Source: Candidatus Omnitrophota bacterium (GTDB lineage: Bacteria > Omnitrophota > Gorgyraeia > 2-02-FULL-51-18). From it: DNA of 47,933 nt. Each line of letters opens with the position of its first letter. Positions within the stretch are counted from its first letter, which is position 1. The notes below the pieces were generated by a model. It did no database searches and was not told where the DNA came from. It was given only the letters and a program-made list of their open reading frames with translations. This document shows positions 20,112 to 30,083 of this stretch, piece by piece. The position numbers and the translations under genes are program-made. The stretch lies in assembly GCA_016197155.1 (NCBI GenBank), contig JACPWF010000012.1, positions 1 through 47,933 of the forward strand, in the 5' to 3' direction.

Positions 20112-20533
20112 GGATCCTCAGCATCGATTTTGGCACCAAGCGGATTGGTGTGGCCGTTTCCGACGCGCTCGGGATCACCGCGCAGGGGCTTCCGACGGTC
20201 CCGCACGAGAATAAAAATCAGGTCTTCCGGGCCCTGGCCGGAATCTGCGCCGAATACCGGGTCGGGGAGGTCCTCATCGGTTTACCGGTGAACATGGACG
20301 GCAGTTTCGGGCCGAAGGCCAATGAGATTTTGACGCTCGCGCCGGAACTTGAGAGGGAATTAAAAATTCCCGTCAAGACCTGGGACGAACGCCTGACGAG
20401 CCGTCAGGCCGGCCGGCTGATGATCGAACAGGGGTTGTCGAGGCAAAAACAAAAGGACACCAGCGACCGTTTGGCCGCGACTTTATTGCTACAGAGTTAT
20501 TTGGAATCGAAGCGTTCGACAAGCGGAGTTTAA
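20108..20533 (+). CDS. ruvX: YqgF/RuvX family Holliday junction resolvase-like protein (GTG start)
   Basis: ILSIDFGTKRIGVAVSDALGITAQGLPT, VGEVLIGLPVNMDGSFGP, WDERLTSRQA, DRLAATLLLQSYL. Confidence 0.9.
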   Translation: MRILSIDFGTKRIGVAVSDALGITAQGLPTVPHENKNQVFRALAGICAEYRVGEVLIGLPVNMDGSFGPKANEILTLAPELERELKIPVKTWDERLTSRQAGRLMIEQGLSRQKQKDTSDRLAATLLLQSYLESKRSTSGV

Positions 20534-20536
20534 AAA

Positions 20537-21823
20537 ATGAAAACCAGCATTGAAATTTCAAATTTGAAAAACGGCCTGCGGGTCGTGGCGGTCCCCATGC
20601 GCGAGAGAAAATCCGTTTCCGTGGGCATTTGGGTGGGCGTGGGCGGGCGCGACGAGGAACCGCGTTTGAGCGGCATCTCGCATTTTCTTGAGCACATGGT
20701 CTTTAAGGGGACCGCCGCGCGCACGGCCGATCAGATCAAGCAGGAAGTCGAGGGCGTCGGAGGGAGTCTCAACGCGTTCACCTCCGAGGAGTACACCTGC
20801 TTTCTGGCCAAGTCCGCCTCGCGCCATTTTGAAGGCGTTTTTGACGTGCTCGCGGACATGGTCCGGAACGCTTCTCTGAAGGATGAGGACATTAAAAAAG
20901 AACGCACGGTCATCATGGAAGAGATCAAGATGACCCAGGACCAGCCGTCTCAGCTGGTCGGAGAACTGCTCGCGGAAATCGTGTGGCCCGGTCATCCGCT
21001 CGGGCGGCCGCTGGCGGGCACGCTTGAAACGGTCGGCCGGCTGTCGCGGGAGGATTTGACGGGCTACAAAAACCGTTTTTACGAGCCGGGCCTCATCACG
21101 GTCGTGGCGGCGGGAGACGTGGACCGGAAAAAATTGATTCAAATGACCCAGAAACGGTTTGGCGGCGACGCGAAACGGAACGGCAAAAAATGGGACCTCT
21201 TTAAGAAGCGGCAGAAAGGCCCTGACATTAAACTTTTTCATAAATCAACCGAGCAGACGCACCTGGAGCTGGCGCTTCACGCGCTTCCGAAGGCGCATCC
21301 GGACGAATACGCCCTCGATATTTTGAGCGTGATTCTCGGAGGGAACATGTCTTCGCGGCTTTTCAATGAAGTCCGCGAGGAAAGGGGGCTGGCCTACGAC
21401 ATCGGCTCCTCGGTGAGAAAATTCCGCGAGACGGGCGCTTTCATCGTTTCGGCCGGCGTGGACAATCATAAATTGAACGAGGCGCTTCGGGTGATCATGA
21501 AAGAGCTCGAGAAGATCGCCTCGAAGCCCGTCGAGGCGGATGAGCTCAAGCGCGCGAAAGAATTTTATCTCGGGCAAATGGAGCTGGGGCTTGAGAGCGC
21601 GATGAATCAGATGCTGTGGGCGGGGGAGACGCTCGTTTGTCTGGGCCGCTGTCTCACGCCGGAGGAAGTCATCCGAAAAGCCGGCCGTGTCACCGCCGAA
21701 GACCTGCGCCGCGTTGCGCGCGGCCTGTTCCGCGATCAGGCGCTGAACCTTGCCGTCGTGGGACCGGTGAAGCCCGGATCCGAAAAAGATTTTAGCCGCA
21801 TCCTTTCGTTTTCCGGGCATTGA
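20537..21823 (+). CDS. M16 family zinc peptidase
   Basis: HFLEHMVFKGT (HxxEH motif), SLNAFTSEEYTCFLAK, GGNMSSRLFNEVREERGLAYDI. Confidence 0.93.
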   Translation: MKTSIEISNLKNGLRVVAVPMRERKSVSVGIWVGVGGRDEEPRLSGISHFLEHMVFKGTAARTADQIKQEVEGVGGSLNAFTSEEYTCFLAKSASRHFEGVFDVLADMVRNASLKDEDIKKERTVIMEEIKMTQDQPSQLVGELLAEIVWPGHPLGRPLAGTLETVGRLSREDLTGYKNRFYEPGLITVVAAGDVDRKKLIQMTQKRFGGDAKRNGKKWDLFKKRQKGPDIKLFHKSTEQTHLELALHALPKAHPDEYALDILSVILGGNMSSRLFNEVREERGLAYDIGSSVRKFRETGAFIVSAGVDNHKLNEALRVIMKELEKIASKPVEADELKRAKEFYLGQMELGLESAMNQMLWAGETLVCLGRCLTPEEVIRKAGRVTAEDLRRVARGLFRDQALNLAVVGPVKPGSEKDFSRILSFSGH

Positions 21824-21826
21824 CCC

Positions 21827-22555
21827 GTGTCGTCCATCCGGCTCTTCCGCCTGCTCGGCGTCGACGTCAAGGCGCATTGGACGTTTGTTTTCCTCCCGCT
21901 TTTTTTCGGATTTTTTTACGGCGCGAGCTATGGCGCGGCGGTGGGCTTTAGGGCTTTTGTGCTCGTGATCCTGGTTTTCGTGTGCGTCCTCGGGCATGAG
22001 CTGACGCACAGTTTGAGGGCGAAGGCCTTCGGGATCCGCGTCCCCCAGATCACGCTTTATCCCATCGGCGGCGTGGCGAGCATGCAGAGGATTCCTCGCG
22101 ACCCGCGCCAGGAATTTTTGATCGCGATCGTCGGGCCGCTTTTTAATTTTATGCTGGCGGCCCTTCTCTATTTTCCGCTTCTGTGGCTCTTGGGCCGGGA
22201 CAATTTTTTCTCGCCGTCCCTGGATTCCTGGCCGCGGACTTTCGCCAACGCGTTTTGGATCAACCCGATCCTCGGATTTTTCAATCTCATCCCCGCGTTT
22301 CCGATGGACGGGGGAAGGGTCCTGCGCGCGATTCTCGCCACGCGCATGACCTACCTCCGCGCGACGCGAATTTCCGCCAATTTGGGAACCCTTTTTGCTA
22401 TACTATTTTTTCTTTTGGGAATTTGGTGGCGGCATGGGATGCTGGCGCTCATCGCCATCTTTATCTACACGGCCGCCTCCAGCGAAAAAAACCAGGTTCA
22501 GTTCGAGGAATTTTTGGAACACCGGTGGGAAGACGATGGCCCCAAGAAAGGTTAA
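21827..22555 (+). CDS. M50 (site-2 protease family) membrane zinc metalloprotease
   Basis: LGHELTHSLRAKAFGI (HExxH), FNLIPAFPMDGGRVLRA, multiple TM segments. Confidence 0.9.
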   Translation: MSSIRLFRLLGVDVKAHWTFVFLPLFFGFFYGASYGAAVGFRAFVLVILVFVCVLGHELTHSLRAKAFGIRVPQITLYPIGGVASMQRIPRDPRQEFLIAIVGPLFNFMLAALLYFPLLWLLGRDNFFSPSLDSWPRTFANAFWINPILGFFNLIPAFPMDGGRVLRAILATRMTYLRATRISANLGTLFAILFFLLGIWWRHGMLALIAIFIYTAASSEKNQVQFEEFLEHRWEDDGPKKG

Positions 22556-23180
22556 AATAGCGCCTTCGCTTTTGGCCGCGGATTTTACGCGCCTGGCGGC
22601 CGAGATCGAAAAAGTCGAAAAGGCCGGGTGCGACAGCCTGCACCTGGACGTGATGGACGGGCATTTTGTGCCCAATATCACGATCGGCCCCTTCATCGTG
22701 AAGGCCATCCGCAAGATCACGCGCCTGCCGCTCGACGCGCATCTCATGATCGAAAATCCGGACCGCTACGTTTCGAGTTTTGCCGAGGCCGGCGCCGACC
22801 ACATCACGGTGCACGCCGAGGCCTGCCGCGGAAACCTGAGCGGCGTGCTTCGCGCGATCCGTTCATACAAAGTCGGATGCGGCGTCTCCCTCAAACCCGC
22901 GACGGGTTTGTCTGAGATTCTTCCCTTCCTGAGCGAAATCGACATGGTCCTTTTAATGACGGTCAATCCCGGTTTCGGCGGCCAGTCCTTCATGCCCGAG
23001 GTCCTGCCCAAGATCACGGAACTCCGTAAAGTCTTTCAGGGCGACATCGAAGTGGACGGCGGGATCAACCCAGAAACCTCCAGGCAAACCGTCGCGGCGG
23101 GCGCCAATGTCCTGGTGGCGGGCACCTACATTTTCGGAAAGCCGGACGCCCGGAAGGCGATAGAGGAATTGAGGGGCTAG
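22536..23180 (+). CDS. rpe: Ribulose-phosphate 3-epimerase
   Basis: KIAPSLLAADFTRL, HLDVMDGHFVPNITIGPF, LLMTVNPGFGGQSF, VDGGINPETSRQTVAAGANVLVAGTYIF; ATG 22536. Confidence 0.96.
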   Translation: MAPRKVKIAPSLLAADFTRLAAEIEKVEKAGCDSLHLDVMDGHFVPNITIGPFIVKAIRKITRLPLDAHLMIENPDRYVSSFAEAGADHITVHAEACRGNLSGVLRAIRSYKVGCGVSLKPATGLSEILPFLSEIDMVLLMTVNPGFGGQSFMPEVLPKITELRKVFQGDIEVDGGINPETSRQTVAAGANVLVAGTYIFGKPDARKAIEELRG

Positions 23181-23182
23181 GC

Positions 23183-24603
23183 GTGGCGGCTATCCGATTC
23201 GGCACCGACGGCTGGCGCGCGCTCATGGACAAGGAGTTCACGTTCGCGAACGTGGAGCTCGTGGCCCAAGCCTTCGCCGATCACCTGGCCGGAGAATTCA
23301 AGGCCCGTTCAAAACCGGGCGCGCCGAGAGTCGTGATCGGTTTCGATTACCGTAAAAATTCTGAAAATTTCGCGAAAACCTTCGCCGAGGTTTTGGTCGG
23401 AAACGGCGTCGAGGTCCTCTTGTCAACCGGCGCCTGCCCAACGCCGGCGGTCAGTTTCACGATCGTGAATGAAAAATGCGACGCCGGGATCGCCGTCACG
23501 GCCAGCCACAACCCTCCCGGCTACAATGGCATCAAGATCAAAACCGATTTTGGAAGCTCCGCCGATAAAGCCGTCACGGACGCGGTGGAGGCGTTCATCG
23601 GCAAGCGCGCGGTCGTGAAGAAACCTTTTGGCGCGGGCAACCCGATTTTGAGGAATTTTAATCAAAAATACCTCGAGCATCTGAAACATTACGTTCGTCT
23701 GGACGAGATCAAAAAAGCGCCTTACAAAATTCTGGTGGACTCGATGCACGGCGTGGGCGCCGCACACATTGAAGGCCTCCTTTCCGGCGGCCGCATCCAA
23801 ATCACCACCGTGCGCAGTGAGCGTGATGTCACTTTCGGCGGCATCGCGCCCGAACCGATTCCCCGATTCCTCGCTCTTTCGATGGAGAAGATGAAAAACG
23901 AAAAATTTGATTTGGGCGTGGTCACCGACGGCGACGCGGACCGGGTCGGCGCCATCCGGCCGGGAGGCGAATTCATTTCGCCCGGCATTATCCTGTCTCT
24001 TATTTTAATTCATTTCGTCGAGGATTTAAAAAAAACAGGCTCTGTCGTGACCACGATTTCCAACACCGCGCTCATTTACAAAGTCGCGCGCAAGCTCGGC
24101 CTCAAGGTGCACGAGACGCCCGTCGGTTTCAAATACGTCTGCGAGATCATGCGCCGCGAGAATGTTCTCATCGGCGGCGAGGAGTCGGGCGGGATCGGGT
24201 TTCAAAATTATCTGTACGAACGCGACGGGCTTTTGTCGGCGCTCCTTCTCATGGAAATGATGGCCATGCGCCGCCAGACCTTTGATGAAATTTTGCGCGG
24301 TGTCGAAAAAGAATTCGGGAAATTATTCTACGTGCGCAGTGATTTGGATTACCCGAATGAACTGAAACCCAAATTGTTCGCGACTCTCGCCGCGAACAGG
24401 CCTCTGACGCTTTGCGGACACCCCGTGAAAGACACGAAAACCCGGGACGGCACCAAGTTCATCCTCGACGATGAGAGCTGGCTTCTTTTCCGGCTGTCGG
24501 GCACCGAGCCTATTTTACGCATCTACTCGGAGGCCACCTCCCAGTCCCTAGCCGAGGAACTGGTTAGCCAAGGCAAGGCCATCGCGTTTCAAATTCCCAA
24601 GTA

Positions 24604-24604
<1 letters not shown>
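23183..24604 (+). CDS. Phosphoglucomutase/phosphomannomutase family protein
   Basis: [67 protein letters not shown]. Confidence 0.93.
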
Positions 24605-26400
<1,796 letters not shown>

Positions 26401-26401
26401 C

Positions 26402-26947
26402 ATGACCAAAGAAAAATGGATCCGCGAGGTGAAGGAATGGACAAACTCGATCCTGGTGGCGCTTTTATTGACGTTGGTCATCCGGACCTACGTGGTCCAG
26501 GCCTTCAAAATTCCCTCCGGGTCGATGCATCCCACTCTGATGGAAGGGGACAAACTCTTTGTCAATAAATTCATCTACCGGTTTCACCCGCCCGAGCGCG
26601 GGGACATCATCGTCTTCAAATACCCGGAGGACATGAAAAAGGATTTCATCAAGCGCCTGGCGGCCTTCGGCGGCGAGACGGTGGAGATCCGCGACGGAAA
26701 GATTTTTGTGAATGGGAAAGTCCTGAACGACCGGGCGACGTTCGGTCAATTTTATTATTACAATCACGAGCCCTACGGCGGGCCGAACGAAAAAATACAG
26801 ATCCCACCCGACGCGTATTATGTCCTCGGGGACAACAGCGCCAATTCCACCGACAGCCGGTTCTGGGGATTTGTCCCAAAGAAAAACATGATCGGAAAGG
26901 CCGTGTTCCGCTGGTGGCCGCCGCGCCGGATCGGGAAACTGAATTGA
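26402..26947 (+). CDS. lepB: Signal peptidase I
   Basis: IPSGSMHPTLMEGDKLFVNKFIYRF, KRLAAFGGETVEIRDGKIFVNG, YYVLGDNSANSTDSRFWGFVP. Confidence 0.96.
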   Translation: MTKEKWIREVKEWTNSILVALLLTLVIRTYVVQAFKIPSGSMHPTLMEGDKLFVNKFIYRFHPPERGDIIVFKYPEDMKKDFIKRLAAFGGETVEIRDGKIFVNGKVLNDRATFGQFYYYNHEPYGGPNEKIQIPPDAYYVLGDNSANSTDSRFWGFVPKKNMIGKAVFRWWPPRRIGKLN

Positions 26948-27498
26948 ATCTCGCCAACCGTCTGAGCCTGCTCAGGATCATTCTCGTCCCCGTTTTTGTG
27001 CTGTCGCTCGTTTATTATTCGCCGGAAAAAAATCATCTGCGTTTCCTGAGCGTCGGCATTTTTATTCTGGCCTGCGCCACCGACGCGCTCGACGGGTACC
27101 TCGCGCGGCGGCTCGGCGAGCAGACGGTCCTCGGAAGCTACATCGACCCGATCGCGGACAAGTTGCTCCTGGTGAGCGGATTTTTATCGCTGTCCTTTAT
27201 GGGGCATCTGCCGGCGGCGATCCGGATCCCGGCCTGGGTGACGGTGGCGGTCATTTCGCGGGACCTCCTCATCATCATCGGAGCCATTATCATCTTCATC
27301 ACAACCGGCCGTTTGAAGGCCGAGCCTCTGTTTGTGGGCAAGGCGACCACGGTGCTCCAGATGGCGACTTTGTTTTTGTCGCTTTTAGCGGCGCCGGGCG
27401 GGATTCTTTTTCTGTTTTTTATCGCGACGGTGACGCTCACAATTTTGTCCGGCGTCCTCTACGTCCAAATGGGCGGCCGGCTCCTGCAAACGGATTGA
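26944..27498 (+). CDS. CDP-alcohol phosphatidyltransferase (second PgsA-like protein; TTG start)
   Basis: MNLANRLSLLRIILVP, motif DALDGYLARRLGEQTVLGSYIDPIADK; TTG 26944 overlaps lepB stop. Confidence 0.88.
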   Translation: MNLANRLSLLRIILVPVFVLSLVYYSPEKNHLRFLSVGIFILACATDALDGYLARRLGEQTVLGSYIDPIADKLLLVSGFLSLSFMGHLPAAIRIPAWVTVAVISRDLLIIIGAIIIFITTGRLKAEPLFVGKATTVLQMATLFLSLLAAPGGILFLFFIATVTLTILSGVLYVQMGGRLLQTD

Positions 27499-27501
27499 CC
27501 C

Positions 27502-28095
27502 ATGGCCCCCTTTCTTTTTTTTAACCTCGCCGTTTTTTTCACGGGCGCTGTCCCGAGCGCGTATCTGGCGGGCCGGTTTTTTAAGAAAATAGACATCCGC
27601 GCGCATGGCAGTGGGAACGTCGGCGCGACGAATGCCTTTCGCGTCCTCGGTAAAAAAATCGGGGCGCTTGTTTTTGCGGCGGATTTTTTGAAGGGCCTTT
27701 TGCCCGTTTTTCTGGCCGGGCGGGTTCTTCATTTTCCCGTCGCGCCCGAAGTCTCCGTGGTCACGGCGGGATCCGCGGCGATCCTGGGGCATATTTTCAA
27801 CCCTTTTCTGGGTTTTAAAGGGGGGAAGGGGGTGGCTACGGGGGCAGGGGTGCTCTGCGCGATTTCGCCCCTTCTTTTTTTAATCACAGCGGGATCGTGG
27901 GCGGCGGTTTTTCTCTCGACGCGCATGGTTTCTGTAAGCTCTTTATTATCATTAGTTAGCCTTATCTTCTTCAGTGTATTTTTCAGATCCCGGCCCATTT
28001 TTATCGGATTTTTTTGTGTTATTTCGATCCTCGTCCTGTGGGCCCATCGATCCAACCTCAGCCGTATATTCGAAAGTAAAGAGAACAAATTGTAA
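27502..28095 (+). CDS. plsY: Acyl-phosphate:glycerol-3-phosphate acyltransferase
   Basis: [36 protein letters not shown]-term [16 protein letters not shown]. Confidence 0.94.
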   Translation: MAPFLFFNLAVFFTGAVPSAYLAGRFFKKIDIRAHGSGNVGATNAFRVLGKKIGALVFAADFLKGLLPVFLAGRVLHFPVAPEVSVVTAGSAAILGHIFNPFLGFKGGKGVATGAGVLCAISPLLFLITAGSWAAVFLSTRMVSVSSLLSLVSLIFFSVFFRSRPIFIGFFCVISILVLWAHRSNLSRIFESKENKL

Positions 28096-28099
28096 GATT

Positions 28100-28123
28100 G
28101 GTACCGGGTTCGAACCCGGCACC
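28100..28123. repeat. 24-bp near-perfect palindrome resembling a tRNA T-arm (GGTACCGGGTTCGAACCCGGCACC)
   Basis: Self-complementary apart from one position pair (A/C); core CCGGGTTCGAACCCGG. Confidence 0.85.
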
Positions 28124-28149
28124 ACCCTTGTAACTTGAGTGATCCAAAA

Positions 28150-28187
28150 GGGGACTGTCCCTTTTTCGACAAAAAGGGACAGTCCCC
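28150..28187. repeat. Perfect 17-bp inverted repeat GGGGACTGTCCCTTTTT-CGAC-AAAAAGGGACAGTCCCC (copy 2)
   Basis: Arms identical to 3898-3935. Confidence 0.95.
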
Positions 28188-28221
28188 ATTGATATTAATC
28201 GATATAATATTTAGATTAATC

Positions 28222-28249
28222 TTGTAACTTCAATAGTTTCAGGTATACT
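28222..28249 (+). promoter_or_regulatory. Predicted promoter for the orphan ORF
   Basis: TTGTAA-N16-TATACT. Confidence 0.5.
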
Positions 28250-28328
28250 TTAATCAGGAAGTTGTAGTTGGCTATTTTTTTAGCCAGCTTATTTAAATTG
28301 TTTAATATGTTGGTTAAAAAGGTGATCC

Positions 28329-28703
28329 ATGCGGGATATATGCATCAAAACTCAGGTATCAGGGAACCATAAACGGAAAAACCTGCTCATCGTCGAAACC
28401 GTCGATCAAAACGGGATGCAGGCACGCGCCGAGAAAAAATTTTCCTATTATGTCTCCGAGCAAAGCCCCGCCCAGGACCCCGGCAACGCCCAGGCCTGGC
28501 TTGAGATGCAGTCCCTTTTTCACCACAAAAAAGAGCGCCACGTCTCCATCCGGAAAGTGTTCGATCCGAAAACCGGCATCGGGCAAATGGTCTACCGCGT
28601 CATCGGAAGTTTTTATGTGGTGCAGAACCTGCATCTTTTCGCCGTCGTTTTCATGCACCGCATCAAATTCGACATGCTCACTCCCACGCCTTACACGAAG
28701 TAA
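28329..28703 (+). CDS. Hypothetical protein, 124 aa, no recognised family
   Basis: ATG ORF with its own predicted promoter; no overlapping alternative gene; sequence MRDICIKTQVSGNHKRKNLLIVETVDQNG... Confidence 0.6.
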   Translation: MRDICIKTQVSGNHKRKNLLIVETVDQNGMQARAEKKFSYYVSEQSPAQDPGNAQAWLEMQSLFHHKKERHVSIRKVFDPKTGIGQMVYRVIGSFYVVQNLHLFAVVFMHRIKFDMLTPTPYTK

Positions 28704-28714
28704 CCAATTTCGTA

Positions 28715-28743
28715 TTGACCATTCAAAATCGCTTTGTTATACT
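28715..28743 (+). promoter_or_regulatory. Predicted gpsA promoter
   Basis: TTGACC-N17-TATACT. Confidence 0.6.
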
Positions 28744-28786
28744 TAATTTTTTCTTATATTTTCTCACTAGGGGAGAATGCTAACTC

Positions 28787-29797
28787 TTGATATTTCATAA
28801 AGATACAAAAATAACCGTCCTGGGCGACGGCGGCTGGGGGACGACCCTGGCGCTTCTTTTGGCCTGGCGGGGGTATCCGGTGAGCCTCTGGGGCGCTTTT
28901 CCCGAATACGTGGAAGAGGTCGCCAGGCACAGAGAAAATAGAAAGTTTTTGCCGGGTTTTAAAATTCCGCGAAACGTGACGTGCGAGGCGGATATTCACA
29001 GGGCCTGTTGCGATGCCGGGATCATCGTCGTGGCGGCGCCGTCGCAGTTTGTGCGCGGCGTTATTCAAAAAATTAAAAAGGACAAGATTCACAAAAAGGT
29101 TTTTGTCACCGTCGCCAAGGGGATCGAGGCCAAAAGTTTGAAGGTGATGTCGGAGGTGATCCACGAGGAGCTGGGGCACGTGAGCCTGTGCGTGCTTTCG
29201 GGCCCGACGATCGCGCGCGAGGTGGCGCAGAAAATCCCCGCGGCGGCCTCGATCGCCTCGACGAATAAGGCGCTTTTGTCGGGTGTCCGCAAGGTCTTCA
29301 TGACCGACGCGTTCAGCCTCTATGAGAGCGAGGACGTGATGGGGGTCGAGCTCGGGGGGTCGCTCAAAAACGTGATCGCGATCTCGGCCGGCATCGTCGA
29401 GGGTTTGGGGTTCGGTTCCAACACGCAGGCCGCGCTTTTTGCGCGCGGGGTCGCGGAGATGGCGAGGCTCGGGCACGCGATGGGCGCGCGGCGCGAGACG
29501 TTCATGGGGTTGAGCGGCTTGGGGGATCTGGCGACAACCTGTCTCAGCCGCCACAGCCGCAACCGCTCGCTCGGCGAGGAAGTCGGCAAGGGCAAAAAAT
29601 TGAAAACTATTTTGAAGGGAACGGAGATGGTGGTCGAGGGGGTCGAAACCTGCCGCTCGGCGCACAGCCTCGCGAAAAAGCACGGGGTTTCGATGCCCAT
29701 TGTGGAGGCGGTTCACGCGATTTTGTTCAATGGCCACGATCCCCGCGAGGCCGTGAAGGCGCTCATGAAGCGCGAGCCGCATCGGGAGTTGGATTAA
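28787..29797 (+). CDS. gpsA: Glycerol-3-phosphate dehydrogenase [NAD(P)+] (TTG start)
   Basis: ITVLGDGGWGTTLALLLAWRGYPVSLWG, VTVAKGIE, SGPTIAREVA, GVELGGSLKNVIAISAGIVEGLGFGSNTQAAL, GLSGLGDLATTCLS. Confidence 0.96.
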   Translation: MIFHKDTKITVLGDGGWGTTLALLLAWRGYPVSLWGAFPEYVEEVARHRENRKFLPGFKIPRNVTCEADIHRACCDAGIIVVAAPSQFVRGVIQKIKKDKIHKKVFVTVAKGIEAKSLKVMSEVIHEELGHVSLCVLSGPTIAREVAQKIPAAASIASTNKALLSGVRKVFMTDAFSLYESEDVMGVELGGSLKNVIAISAGIVEGLGFGSNTQAALFARGVAEMARLGHAMGARRETFMGLSGLGDLATTCLSRHSRNRSLGEEVGKGKKLKTILKGTEMVVEGVETCRSAHSLAKKHGVSMPIVEAVHAILFNGHDPREAVKALMKREPHRELD

Positions 29798-29809
29798 ATC
29801 AAATAGTTT

Positions 29810-29885
29810 CGGGGCGTGGCCCAGCTTGGTCTAAGGCGCTACCTTGGGGTGATAGAGATCGGCGGTTCAAATCCGCCCGCCCCGA
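29810..29885 (+). tRNA. tRNA-Pro(GGG), no encoded CCA
   Basis: Acceptor CGGGGCG/CGCCCCG, T-arm GGCGG-TTCAAAT-CCGCC, anticodon loop TTGGGGT (anticodon GGG). Confidence 0.93.
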
Positions 29886-29903
29886 TTATTCAACTGGACG
29901 GGC

Positions 29904-29928
29904 GTCCGCCGGCGTTTTAGTGGCGGAC
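29904..29928 (+). other. Hairpin downstream of tRNA-Pro (GTCCGCC/GGCGGAC)
   Basis: Perfect 7-bp stem; T7 tract ~21 nt downstream (29950-29956). Confidence 0.6.
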
Positions 29929-29984
29929 TCCTCGCCCCGACATTATTAGTTTTTTTGGAAAATTAGAGTGAGAGGATTTGAATA

Positions 29985-30059
29985 GGAGCGGCCGAGCCCT
30001 CGTGAAAGTCGACGCGACCTCCGGGAGCGTCGACGACATCCGAGGACGCGGTTGGCTCC
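29985..30059 (+). other. Nested hairpin in hom leader
   Basis: GGAGC...CCTCG...GTCGACGC-N11-GCGTCGAC...CGAGG...GCTCC nested complementary segments. Confidence 0.65.
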
Positions 30060-30083
30060 GACATTAATATTTTTTTGAAAAAA

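Noticed and set aside
22340-22420. TATACT-containing promoter-like sequence inside the M50 protease gene (possible internal rpe promoter)
   Set aside because: Lies in a T-rich transmembrane-coding stretch; -10-like hexamers are expected there by chance and rpe overlaps the upstream gene.
28096-28136. Complete tRNA gene at the GGTTCGAACC motif
   Set aside because: Only a T-arm-like palindrome is present; no acceptor, D or anticodon arms, and the plsY coding region lies immediately upstream.
29963-30060. Possible second tRNA (class II) on the minus strand between tRNA-Pro and hom, suggested by TTCAAAT
   Set aside because: The flanking bases do not form a T-stem (CTCCTA vs CCTCTC) and no acceptor or anticodon arm can be built.
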